DNA of 64,000 bases from Ceratodon purpureus (Eukaryota; Streptophyta; Bryopsida; Pseudoditrichales; Ditrichaceae). The DNA is taken from the NCBI GenBank assembly GCA_014871385.1, contig CM026426.1, forward strand, positions 38,843,799 through 38,907,798. The letters run 5' to 3'. Below the pieces are notes generated by a model. The model was not told the origin of the DNA and searched no databases. It saw only the letters and a program-made list of their open reading frames with translations. Both the position numbers and the translations under genes were made by a program. Positions 35,900 through 47,195 of the stretch are shown piece after piece (the stretch's first letter is position 1; each line of letters begins with the position of its first letter).

Positions 35900-35975
35900 G
35901 AGGGAAGCTTGTATGTGAGCGGTGAGCAGAGAGCAGAGATTTTTTGCTCTTAGAGCGGAAAATGGAGAGCAGATT
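35900..35975 (+). repeat. MULE left terminal inverted repeat
   Basis: The first 23 bases match the right end inverted at about 19 positions. After that, GAGCGG/GAGCAG words are iterated (GTGAGCGGTGAGCAGAGAGC, then AGAGCGGAAAATGGAG). Iterated hexamers next to the end could be transposase-binding sites. Confidence 0.75.
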
Positions 35976-36271
35976 CTAAAAATGGAATTTTTTATACTAA
36001 ATATAGAATATAAGTTGAGGAAAAGAGAATCTTTTCAAATATTCTAAGGAATATTCCTTGAATGTGGGATACTTTCCGGGTTTTATTAAAGGGTTTTTCT
36101 GGTCTGCACACCAACTACCGGTCTCGAAATTGTGCAGCAGGGCGTGAATGACGGGGTCTTCTCTGATTTCACTGGAATAAATGGATGACCCTGGGGCCTT
36201 TGCTCTCTCTCTCTCATTTGTTAGCTGGTGGAATGTTTAGGGTTTGGGGTGGGGTGCATATCGTTTTTGCC

Positions 36272-36715
36272 ATGGAGGAAGTCAGTTTTGGGGTTGTATC
36301 CCCAGGTGATGAGGGTGGGCCATTTGAACCCTTTCTTGAAGATGAGGGTGAGGAGTTGTTGCTCGAGCCACGACCATCGCCTCCTTAACCGGTAGAAGGT
36401 CGACATAGCAATGGTCTTGATGTACTGCCATCTACTGTTACGGAGGCGCTTGACAAATTGCCCACTAAGGAGGTTGAGTCCAAGTTCCTTCCAAGCCATG
36501 CTTATTCCAGGGTTGGCAGAATTCCTCCGGGGACTTATTCGAGATCCGCAATATGTGGACGTGTGGGGTCCAGTCCAGTCATTAAAATTCCTCGGTCTGG
36601 TCGAGGTCCTTCCTCAAGTCCACGTCTGGATGAATGCGTCGTCCGTTCGATGGAAACTAAAAGTAGCTATGTAGAAATATTAAAAGGACGGCCAAGCCGC
36701 ATCCGATTCATGTGA
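36272..36715 (+). pseudogene. MULE end-gene, about 147 aa, one premature stop
   Basis: I do not recognise it. The ATG at 36,272 opens MEEVSFGVVSPGDEGG, and a single frame runs to a TGA at 36,715, broken only by a TAA at 36,386-36,388. A C-to-T change in CAA would explain that stop. The first third is acidic. The rest is Ser/Pro/Arg-rich with SRVGRIPPGTYSR and VIKIPRSGRGPSSSPR, and the end is basic (GRPSRIRF). It lies between the left terminus and the 3' end of the transposase gene, the position of a second small gene in some MULEs. Confidence 0.45.
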
Positions 36716-36936
36716 TGTAATATTCTTTAAGAAAGTGTATGGTAATAAAGTAATTATTTGTGGAAACTGAATGGTGGACAAGATGTGCGACGACAATTAC
36801 TCGGCCAGGTGTCACTTTTTTTTAACAATAATGGCAAATCAAATCATGTATTACTGAGTCATAGTCAGACTCGATTAAAAACAAAAGCAGAGTATCACCG
36901 CGACGTCGTGACGGTCTAAATTAGAAAGGGCAAATT

Positions 36937-39900
36937 CTAGACTGTCTCGTAGGGCCCCGCCAAGGGGTGTGTCAAGATTCCACTCTCGAGGAGTAACTTC
37001 ACTTTGTTGAAGCTAAAGGTGGGTGCATGGATGAAAAGTTCCACATCCGGATCACGCAAGCATACCTTTAAGAGGACGTAATACATATGTTTGCAATATG
37101 TAAGTTGAACCCTCCCACGGAACTTTGTCATTGTTTTCTTGAATGTTGGGCATGTGTAGCCGGGGAGGGAGCTGATGGTGATCTGGTATTTCGTCACATT
37201 GGGAGGAGCCCCAGAGTCTACCACGATGATGCAGCTGTGGCCGGGATGAGGAATCATGGTGATAGACCGAAGTCGTGCTTTGAGGGAGTCGGAGGAGGCC
37301 ATGGACAGCCTCTGCTGCGGATTGGGTCGAGTCGCGGTCCGCTTGACAATCTTCCCGTCTCTCTTTCCAGGGTAGCGGGCAGCCTCTGCTGGCACCGGAA
37401 CCGAGTCTAGGTTTCGCGGAGGGGGTCGGAGGTGAAGAGCCTTCTAGGCGAGACTGGTTTCTTTTGTGGGAGCTGAAACCCTGCCTCCTCCAGAGCAAGA
37501 ATCTCACAGCCTTTCAAGTTCGTCCCAAGTTTGAAAGGCCATACTGTTGGGATGGGTGGAAATCCTTCCTTTCTCGATAAATCGTACCAGTTCACCCATT
37601 TGCGCCTTGTCCCCTTCACGCACCTCTGAATGTCGTCGGGGCAGAAGAAGAAGTCTTTGGATATGTCGAGGTTCCTCCTTCTGCTGTGCCATACACTGCT
37701 GTAGGTCGGGACAGGGGTGGGCTTAGCTCCCCAGACAATCCTCTCTGTGCATTTCTTATTGGTGACGGCCCTCTGCGCCCAACAGCATTTTGCGGAAGTC
37801 TTTGGCAGCCGAGCAATGTGCCAGTGCTTCACGTTCACTCTGGTCAACTCCACAGTCGAGACGTGACGCACGCCTCCTTCGCTGAAGGGTGAAGCGATGA
37901 CGGAATCCATCTGTGGCGATGGATGATGAGCTGCTTCAACCTCGCAGTCGCCTTCCTTGACGATGATCGGCATGGGAGCCACGCAAGCTCTGATAGGTCT
38001 AGTCTGACTCGAGGATGCGAAAAGTTTACCTTATCTGGCCTATGCAACTCTTCCTCAGCGCCAAGAGGCAAGTCGGGCTTGCGCTTCCGCGAACCAAACA
38101 GCTCCTCCCCTGGCTGATGTGGGATGCGAGTACAAAACTCATCGGCGCCGGGCATGTCCAGCATGGGGTCCTCCAGAACCTTTGGATCGCCCGTCTTTTT
38201 CGCCCTACGTTCTGCGGATTGTAGCCTCAGCTCCTTTTTGCTCGAGCCAGTGCCCCCCACGTCGCCCTTTAGGTACAAGTAGTAATTCACAACCTGTAGA
38301 AAAGCACGGATAAAGTCGTCCACGGTGGCCACGTACAGATCCCTACCATTATTGCCGGATGCTTGAAGCCACTTGTTGTGAACCGTCTCCGCGAGGTTGC
38401 AAGACGGCATCTCTGCAAGTTCCGCCTCCAAGAGTTTCTGAGATCCAACAATGGATGAACGATTAATGAATCACTACGATGAGCATGTACGGGGAAAGAG
38501 AAAACAAGAGTAGGTGGTGTGGTTACCTCGGTCATGAACCCACCCCATTGGCGATAACGATAATGCCAGAATGAGAGCCATAAGTCAAGTTTCGATAAGG
38601 CAGATTTGGACATTGCCCCCGCAGATGGCCACCAAGCCCTTATCCCGTGATAAAGAGCATCGGCCTCCACCATTGATCTTGCCATCCTATATTGCTGACA
38701 CATCTTTTTGTGTTGATCCTACAACTCTTCGGCGACGTATTTCTCGGTATGAAGCACCATGGACTGGGTCCAATGAAATTGACAGGTCCTCTCTCGGTCC
38801 TCCATTTGATCTTCCTTGTTGCCATTGCCGTATACTACCCGGACCGCATTCCAATTAGCCTAGGCGTTGTCCGCCATGAAGCCCTTAAAGTTGGGCTTCT
38901 CCACGCCATGTCTCTTCATGACTGCATTGAGGTACTTCCAGAACACCATCTGGGCTTCGGCGTCTTCAGATTGCATGTCGCAACATGCGATCGTCATGAC
39001 CCGGCAGTACGTGGAGTCATAGACGTGGCATGCCATGGTTGTCCAATTTCGCACGCGCTTGACTTGGTCAAACATCATCCACGAAAGCTCCAGATCCCCC
39101 GTCAGCTGCATTCTCTTCACAAGATTGATACTACTAGCGGGCCCAAGCTCCGACATTTTGAACACGTAGACCTTGTCAAATTCTGACCCTTGGCCAGGGA
39201 ACATGTTGTTCTGTACGAAATCCCATGTGCTGAGTCCCCGCAGTTTCGTTATGCTGTCCATTACCCCATACCGTCTAAGGTACCTAAAAGTAACGACCTT
39301 GTTCCTAATGTTAGGCGACGCCATATCTTTGCACCTATCGAGCAACGAGTAAAGCTCTTGAAGAGTGAGCGTCTTGGGTGGATCATCCTCCGATTGTAAT
39401 AAAAAACTACCAATCAGGTCCTTGCTGGCCTCTAGTACAACGGCGCTCTTCGTAGCCTTGGGTGTGTTCTCGATCTGGTTTTCTATCAAACTACTTATCT
39501 CAACCTTAATGTCCCAGTAGTCTCCCACCTTGACAGGGTGGTCGTGGGATCCTACGTGGATGCACGCCCGTGTCCTATTGCCCTTTCCCGAAACATAAAA
39601 TATCCTTGCTCTACAAGTGGCAACGCATACGGGAGGTTCCTTACATACCTTGCAGACCAAAGTGGATTCTTTCGGAGCCTCGTCACCCACAGCAAACGCC
39701 TGCAACGTGCATCTGTCAAATTCGGTCTCATTCATGTCGAAGATGCAATGATCGCGCTCAAGGTACCCGCAGTCCTTGTTTCGCACCGCAAATGGCCTGC
39801 ACATGAAGACGAATGAAAAGAGAGGCCCATATTGTTGGAGATGTTGGTGGTGATCGTCTTCGTCCACACGTGCCCATCGTACCTCTTATCCATGCCTTGC

Positions 39901-40691
39901 ATGGACTTGGCGGCTGATCGTGAGGCAGAGGATCCAACAAATGGCAGTTCAAAGATGACGTCACCGTTGAACTCCGCCGGCAGATACTCCACCCTCTCAT
40001 GTCTGATGGAATCGTAGTCTAACTTCTTCAGGAGGTTCTTCTTACCCGACCGCAAAGTAAGCTTCTTCAACAGCGATACAATACTCACGGACTCGTCCAA
40101 AGAAGCGCGCACGACCATGAGATTCGAAGCGCGAGTGTCCATGGCCGCCTCGGGACGGACAGGTTCTCTGGCGGGAATATATCCGGCTGACTTTTGAGTC
40201 CGTGGGCTCTCGTCATCGTCAGAGGAGAGATTGATAACCGGGGTATCTAAGCCCGGCTCGACTTTAACTTTGGCAATGAGAGGCGTATCTGAGGCAGAGT
40301 CGGTCTTCAACTTCACGTCTACCGCTCCTGGTGTCTGGATGGTGCAAGTGGAGGACCGTCTGGGGGTCAGGATCTCGGTGGACGCAGCCATCTGGGAATC
40401 CGTGAGACCGTAGACTCTAAACCTACCAGGCGTGAGCCTCCACATCTTACAATCCCTCTCGTCCACGAATGAGACCTGGCCTAGTGTATGTGTGATCTCT
40501 CCAGTGAGGTCATCACAAATCTCCTCCTCGACGCTAATGGTGTCTCCTTGATACAGGAACCTAAGACTAAGACGCTGACATGACACAAGAGCGTACCCAT
40601 CATCATCTACCCGAAACGTAAGCGGAATTCCAACGCCATGTGCGTAAAGAAAAATGGAACCTAGGAACTGAGCCGGGACAGGTAGCGCCAT
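36937..40691 (-). pseudogene. MULE transposase (GCM/WRKY-like zinc region, D-D-E core, SWIM-like end)
   Basis: An ATG at 40,691 opens a long N-terminus with acidic, Ser-rich linkers. A Cys/His region follows, with CGYLERDHC and then ATCRARIFYVSGKGNRTRAC and HVGSHDHPVKVG, a GCM/WRKY-like C...HxH pattern. The MULE catalytic core is visible: first Asp in HVYDSTYCRVMTIACCD, second Asp in FKGFMADNA followed by the family's C-x-F-H-W (RTCQFHWTQS), and Glu in CNLAETVHNKWLQ. A GT-AG intron (38,438-38,526) precedes the Glu exon. Near the end, YTCPTFKKTM...LTYCKHMYYVLL is a SWIM-like zinc motif. Two in-frame TAG codons (38,860-38,862 and 38,719-38,721) fit CAG-to-TAG changes, and about three frame changes lie near 39.79, 37.98 and 37.40 kb. 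The copy is inactive as it stands. Confidence 0.78.
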
Positions 40692-41208
40692 GGCGTAGGG
40701 AGTTCAGAAAGAGCGACACAATCAACGAAGTGCAGAATTGAGAGGGTTGTCGCAGCATTTTCCACTGCATTTATACGTTTGAATTTGCTAATCTGAACTT
40801 GTCATATCAGAGACAAATGTTGAAGAGAGGATGAATTCCTGACGGACTCAAAGGGGATGATGACTGGGTTTACGGGCCCCCTATGTTTACTTGAAAAGAC
40901 GATCATGCGACAAATCACCAGCCACAACAAGGCTCTATAATAAGGGCTAGCCGTCTCTTGACTGCCACTGAATATAATTAGGGCTGGTCCACCGTGTCAG
41001 AGTAAATTCCCTGACATGGGAAAAAGGGGAGGGATCTCAGCCGCCAATTCTAGGAATTTTGAGTTAAGGAAATCTTTATTTGGAAGGGCGCCAAAAGAGT
41101 TGGAAGCGTCATAAATAAGTGTACTCATCATGACGAGAGATATATTAAAGCATGGAGCGGCATTCTGCGGGATGTTTAGTATAACAAGAGAGCAAGATAG
41201 TGTCACAG
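40692..41208. promoter_or_regulatory. region between the divergent transposase and cargo genes
   Basis: About 0.5 kb with no gene separates the start of the minus-strand transposase from the plus-strand genes. Transcription should leave it in both directions. I see no clear core promoter sequence, so the call rests on layout only. Confidence 0.35.
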
Positions 41209-41469
41209 ATGCATGTCGATGATTCAACTGAAGTGGTCGCCACTCCTGTGAAAGAGAGAAAGAGAAAGAGGAAGGGGAGAGACAAGCTGTTTTCAAATTC
41301 GAAGCAGCTGACAGCTTCGAGGATGAGACAGGCTGAGGAACGGAGGCAACATGTTGAGGGGTTTGGCGAGACCGTGAAGGCATTGAGTTGGGACTTCGCA
41401 AAACTTCCCGTCATAGCAGTACCTCGAGTAGCAAAGGGAGGCGGGTTGTGTGAGACATTGCCATCGTAG
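41209..41469 (+). CDS. small basic hypothetical ORF in the MULE
   Basis: An ATG at 41,209 opens an 86-codon frame. It has a strongly basic run, KERKRKRKGRDK, likely a nuclear localisation signal, and then a helical stretch (SRMRQAEERRQHVEGFGE). No family is recognised. It could be a separate small protein or an upstream exon of the ParB-methyltransferase gene 300 bases further on. Confidence 0.35.
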   Translation: MHVDDSTEVVATPVKERKRKRKGRDKLFSNSKQLTASRMRQAEERRQHVEGFGETVKALSWDFAKLPVIAVPRVAKGGGLCETLPS

Positions 41470-41774
41470 TGTGTGACGCCGCTCCAGCAATCAATTCCCG
41501 TCACCATACCTGAGTGCTTAGAGGTACGTGTGTTAATTGTAGACATCATTAGTTTGTGCGCCCTTGTTCTTGAGGCCAGGTATAAGAAGGGGGAGAAGCT
41601 CCATGCTCAGTCTCTCTGTGCCCCCTCGTGGTGTTCTTAGCTCGCAGCCTTGCTGTGCCTGGCTTACACTGCGTTGTGGTTTTTGTGTGTGGTAGTGTAG
41701 TGCAGTCAGGGTTCTGTTTAGGGTGTCGTCGTTAGGGTTTGTAGGGTGCGGGTCGGTCTACATAGTTTGTCGCC

Positions 41775-44700
41775 ATGTTTAACCCTAAGTATGGAGGGAA
41801 GGTGAAGAAGGGTAGGTCGAAGAAGGGCCATGGGGAGGAGAGGTCGTCCAGGAATGAGAAGTCACCAGGAAGTGAGAAGAAGGGTAGAAAGAAGAAGGCT
41901 GGAGATGAGAGGTCATCAGAAAGTGAAAGGAAAAGTAAGAAGAGGCCAAGTAGGGAGGAGCGTCCCAAAAAGTACAAGAAGTCTAAGAAGGATAGAATTG
42001 CGGACTCTGCTATCCAGCGAGAGCAGGTAAGATAGTACTCCCTGAAGTAAGGGCGGGAAAAGTTATTAGGGCATCGTCAGAGCGTCCAGTTCCTAAGTAT
42101 GTATCTAGGGTTTTAGAAAGGGTTCAACTCAGCTGACTAGTTAGGTTGCGATACATTGTTGCAGGAAGACGGAGAGGAGGAGGCGCAGGAGACGGCTGTA
42201 GAGGAGACGCAGGAGGCGGCTGCAGAAGAGACGCAGGTTGTAGCTGCTGGGCTGAGGCAAGGAGGGGAGGGGCAGGACGGGAGCATGGACTTGCAGGCGA
42301 CGGAGCTGTCTGAACGGGAGGAAGTGGCAGGCAATGTCAACAAGGAGACGGCCATGGCCGAGGGCGTGAACGTAGGTGCGGCGCTTACATTGCAGAGTAC
42401 ACCTTCACCGAAGAGGGCGGAGAAAGCCGAGGTGGAGGCGAAAGAGAACGATCCACTGGTGGATGAAGAGGAGGAAGAGGAGGACCATGCAGACACGCCG
42501 CCGGCTAAGCTCACATGGCCACGGGTTAAGAAGGGGGAGGAACCGCCGAACAACCCTCTAGGAAAGGACGAGGGTGTGACATCAGCGGAGATAGAGGCTC
42601 GGATGATCAAGGAGTTCGAGAACGACACCTTTGTTGCAGTCAACCAGAGTCCGAAATTGCCGATAGAGAAGTTCTCAAGGTTGAGAATTCCTTTATGCCG
42701 GATGGTTAGTATGCCCGAAGTTAGGCCAGTGTTGGAGTCTGAGGTCTTACGGTTGCAAAGCGAGTTCCAGTCCGGGTATAGAGTAGGGTCAGCAGTGTTC
42801 TATGTGGCTCTGACCGATTCGAAAGGGAGGGAGAAGCTGGTTACAGATGAAATCAGAGAGAAATGGAGTTCTGCATGGGATCAGTTGTATAATGAATTTG
42901 AGTTAGAATTGAATTCTGACCCCGATTTGAAGCCACTTTGCGGAAAGATGTTTTTCATTTACGATGGCAATCACCGCTACACGGCCTGGAAGCGCTACAT
43001 CGATGAAGCTAAGATGGGCAACATGGACTGGCATCGCCTTCACGGTATGCCAGATTGCTTGGTCCTTGAGATCAATAAGAATCTTTATCCGAGTATTCTC
43101 AAGGCCGTGCATTCAGTTAACAAGTAAGTACCATTCCCAGACTAGAGCTTAAATTTTTTACTCAATGCTAAGTCGTGGATTTCATTAGATGAAGTTCGTG
43201 ATATCTAATATCATACGTCGTGACAGGTCAAATGAGCAGGCGCCTGTCAAGACAAATGTCTTGCACCAGATCGAGATGGTGCACAAGTATGGGCAGCTAC
43301 CTATAAAATATTTTAAGAATGTGCTCAGCAAGGAAGAGTACCTGAGGGAGAAGAACAAGTCGACCAATACTTGGTATCCATTGTTTTCTGAGACAATGGT
43401 CAACCACCTCTTCTTGGTAAATCCTTTAAACTTAGTTACTCCTATCTGATTTATAGAGTATTTCGAATTACATAATTATACTAAATTTCGGGGTTGAATG
43501 TGGCAGGAAGAAATAGCTGGTGCAAGCGAGAAAGCATGCAACAACTACAAGCAGACGACGCCGCTGAACAAGCAAACAGGGGAGCGTTTACGTGGGGTTA
43601 TATTCAATCACATTCTGAAGAAAAAAGAAGCGCTAAACAAGCTCTTCAGCAAGCTCCAAGCGGTTGCAAATCCTAAGAATGGGAAGGATTTTATCGCAAA
43701 GGTATGTAGTTGTTTGACATTTTTTAGTTAGATTTGTGTAAGTAATTTCTTTTTTCCTTATTGAGGGCCGGTTGAGGCCCTGTGGTCCAGTACCCCGACC
43801 GCGCCCTTGAGGCCGCGTAGAGCCTGTAAGAGCCTGTAAGAGCCTCCAAGGGCCCCTTGGGGCCGGATTCCCGACCGCGCCCTTGAGGCTCGGAGGGGTC
43901 TCTCGGTGCCGAGAAGCCCCTCCCGGCCTCAATGGCGCAGTCGGGGAACCGGCCCCAAGGGGCCCTAACCGGCCCCTGTTGGGTTGAGAGGGGCCCGTAA
44001 AGGTCCCTTCGGACCAGAAACTCGACCGCGCCTCTGAGGCTTGGAGGGGTCTCTCGGTGCCAAGAACCCCTTCCGGGCCTCAGAGGCGCGGTTGGGTTTC
44101 CGGCTCGAAGGGGCCAAAGATGCCCCTAATTACCAAATCCTGACCGCGCCTTTGAGGCTAGGAAGGGGCTCTCGGTACCGAGAATCCCTTCCGGGCCTCA
44201 GAGGCGCGATTGGGTTTCCGGCCCAAATGGGCCTTTACGGGCCCTTTGGCCTCCATCCTCGACCGCGTCTCTAAGGCCCGGAAGGGGCTCTCGGTATCGA
44301 GAGCCCCTTCCCAGCCTCAAAGGCGCGGTCGGGTTTCTAGCCACTTAGACATTTTTGGGTGTTATATTGCTACTTGACTGTTGCCTGATGAGTTAGCACT
44401 TTACGTAGGATGTGTTTTAACTTCAAATGATGACCAGTAGAACGTTACTATCCAAAATATTTTGACCCTCTAGGTGAGCTGCAAAGACAGGCGGCTCGTC
44501 ATGTTTGGCATTGATGAGCCGTTTGTATTTGCAGATTTCTTGGAAGGTTCGAGTGTTTCGGTCACTGACGTTCTTTATCGCCTCCAGAATGTGGTGTAGC
44601 TGCAATGGAGGAATGGCCTGATGAGCGTTTGTTATGGCATGACTTTGATTCTTACGTTGTTTGGGTTTACGTCCTTTCAGATTCGGAACCATTACAACAA

Positions 44701-46733
44701 TCGCCCTAATCAAAAGTGCGAGATGGGGCTAGACAAATTCAGCTTATTGTGACCACTAACGTAAAGGGGATCTATAAAGTGCGTTGGCTGTAGATGTGGA
44801 ACGGCTCTGATAATACTAGGGCTGCAAACAGTTTTCTGAGGTCTTCGTGCACTGAATCTCAACTTCATGCTTGGCTGCACAAAGCATGCTTCTATGCGCT
44901 GCTGGAGGACGAGATCACGGAGAAGATTGAGCCTATCCTGGTTGAAGATCCGGTTCCAGTCTGGACTAAGGAAGTGAAGTCCTGGCAAGTGTACCTAAAC
45001 TACTGGAAGAAGAAGGTTTGGCAAAAGGCTTTTCCAGCTGTCTTTGGTGGGAAACATACATTCCAGCAGAACGACACTTGGGACCAGGTGCCTAAGGGCC
45101 ATCTCATCGTCAGCCGGTTTATCTATGGATGAGTATCAAAACATTGGTCAGCTTATAGTTTTGTTTAGTTTGGCCTTTGCGCAATTAAGTAATTTGACCC
45201 AATTCCCTCTATTTTGTAGATACTACAAGAGGGAGTTGATGCCAAAGGCGGCGATCACGGAGGAACCAGATTGGATGGATACTTAGACTGAGCCTGGCCA
45301 TGACTCGTTCATCTTCACGAAGTACCTGAAGAACACATTTCCGTCGACGCATCTCAAGGAATGCGGGTGGTACATCGAGTGTGCAAAGACTTTCTGCCCC
45401 GCCGACGAGGAAGATCTGAAGAGACAACTAGGTGTTGTTAACGCCACTCCGGAGGAAGTACCTGACGTCAAAGAGGCTGCAGCGGAGGACCCGAAAGTTG
45501 GTCAGAGGAGAAAGAAATCGCAGGCGCAGCTAGGAAGACGCGTAGCGCAGAGGACCACTGCATCACAAGACGGTGGTACTGGTTCAGTTGTAGGGTCACC
45601 GGGTGATAAACGAAGAGGACAGCAGTCCCCTAAATCTCCCAAGTCCAAACGTAGACTGGATGGACCTTTGCCATCAGGGAACTCCTATACTTTCGATTTG
45701 ATCATGAATGGTATGATCAATAAATGTAAGTTCGATGCGGTGTACAAGTTCGCGAGCCAGTGCAATTATGATAGAACCTGCCGGGTTTATGGGAGGAATC
45801 AGATGAAGGACGGAATGGTGGACCTTGTAGTTGCCCAGGTTCCGGACAACTCTCCGGTACCAGGCATATCAAGAACGGCCTCGGATGTCCCTAAGTGGAA
45901 TGTCCTTCACAAAGACTCGTTCAAGAACACGTTTGTGTTTGCCCATAATTTCTTGCACGATGATGGCGCCCTTGTCTTCGTTTACACTAACGATAACTCC
46001 ACAAGGAAGACTATCAGGTCCTTCTGCCCAAGCCTCGGGTTCAAGATGTTTAAGGAGTGGACCGGCTTCAACATACTGCCACTTCGGGTTCCATCTAAGG
46101 CTCAGACCACTAACCTTTTGAGGGTGGGTCAGATGCACTCCGGATCCGAGGCCAGCATCTCTCTCCGCCTGCACTCGGAACTCTGCATTCACCCTGAAGC
46201 CAACCCACAGTGGAGATATTGACGTTGTGAAGGGAAACGTCCTTATGAACTCGGCTAACGCCAAGACTATGAAGATGAACGGCGATCGGCCTTGGCGTGG
46301 TCCTAAAGAACTTGATGAGTATTTCTGGGGCTGCATCGTTTTATCTTGCACATCCCCTGGAGGCATTGTCCTTGACCTCACGGCGGGAACAGGTCCGGGC
46401 TTACAATCTTATGATACTGACTTTCCCGTACTTCCAGATTGTAGTTTGCCTTAACACTAACTCCCTTCTTTGTCGACTTATGTAGGCGACTCCATACAAG
46501 TGTGTCGCAATCGTGGCCGTCACATTGTCGCTATTGAGGAGGACGAGGACATATTTAAGGAACTTCTTGCTCCGATGAGATCTGACTTGGTTCCCCGTGC
46601 ACCTGCCGGGGGCCATCACAGTGACCAAGAAGACGAAGACGACGACGACGATGACGAGGTTCCTCCAATCCTGCTTGGAGAAGAAGATCTGGCTTACCAT
46701 CCTCCGGAAATCCGACCGAAGAGCAGGCAGTGA
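41775..46733 (+). pseudogene. ParB-like / beta-class amino-DNA methyltransferase fusion, seven exons, MULE cargo
   Basis: The exons are 41,775-42,026, 42,165-43,123, 43,227-43,416, 43,507-43,701, 44,474-45,116, 45,220-46,392 and 46,486-46,733. All junctions are GT-AG and the phases agree, giving about 1,220 codons. Exon 1 is a Lys/Arg/Ser-rich nuclear-type tail. Exon 2 starts acidic and then holds a ParB/sulfiredoxin-type domain ending in FFIYDGNHRYTAWKRYIDEA (the GxHRxxA motif). The C-terminal third is a permuted N4/N6-type methyltransferase: a motif IV position in MVDLVVAQVPDN, then HNFLHDDGALVFVYTND, then RPWRGPKELDEYFW, then the SAM motif IVLDLTAGTGDS, and then GRHIVAIEEDEDIFKELL. Lesions are a frame change near 44.6 kb, TAA at 44,707, TAG at 44,791, TAG at 45,284 and a frame change near 46.19 kb. 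Motif IV lacks a clear DPPY. Function in DNA methylation is inferred. Confidence 0.72.
43760..44340. repeat. long-palindrome satellite in intron 4 of the methyltransferase gene
   Basis: Four units of about 118-150 bp each contain a near-perfect palindrome of roughly 75 bases centred on CTCTCGGTACCGAGAG-like sequence (centres near 43,906, 44,058, 44,176 and 44,296). The arms include CCGACCGCGCC and its complement GGCGCGGTCGG. A weaker partial unit precedes them. In RNA each unit would fold into a hairpin with a stem of over 30 bp. GC content is far above the flanking sequence. Confidence 0.85.
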
Positions 46734-47190
46734 GTGTAGTCGTCAGGTCTCGTATTAGATAGAAATTTTGAACATTTTGTGATTCTAACAGTCAGGCTTA
46801 GAATCGTCTTTTCTCAGGTACTGCCTTCGTATGCAGAGTGGCCCGAGTTCCCTTGTCGCCGGCAGCTACGGTCATCCGCATGCCTGTTTACGCTGAGCAG
46901 GCAGCAAGACACCAGGCTGCATTACCTTCCCCAAAGAAACGGAAGACGAAGCGGAGATATGACTAGGCAGTTAAGGAGTACCTACATTTGCAGGCTGCAG
47001 TTGATAATACATGGGATCCAGGTGATGAGGACTCAGAGTATTATGATACATATTGTCAATATTAAGACCAAACTATTTTATTGAATCCTATATTTCCTTA
47101 ATTTAAAATTGTGGTATTGTTGTAATTATCGGTCTTGTTGTCGTACCCCATCGAGCAAGCCCAATATTGCACATTAAATATTTGTTCTCC
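46734..47190. other. spacer downstream of the methyltransferase gene
   Basis: No supported gene. The 3' untranslated region of the methyltransferase transcript should end here; AATATTAAG/AATTTAAAA-type AT-rich sequence at 47.06-47.11 kb would suit a polyadenylation site. Confidence 0.35.
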
Positions 47191-47195
47191 ATATG

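Noticed and set aside
43760-44340. CRISPR-like array or tRNA cluster
   Set aside because: Units are long palindromes without unique spacers, and none folds into a cloverleaf with the conserved tRNA boxes.
41775-46733. Bacterial or phage contamination as the source of the ParB-methyltransferase gene
   Set aside because: The motifs are spread over exons joined by GT-AG introns with matching phases, and the gene lies inside a plant-type transposon with a target duplication.
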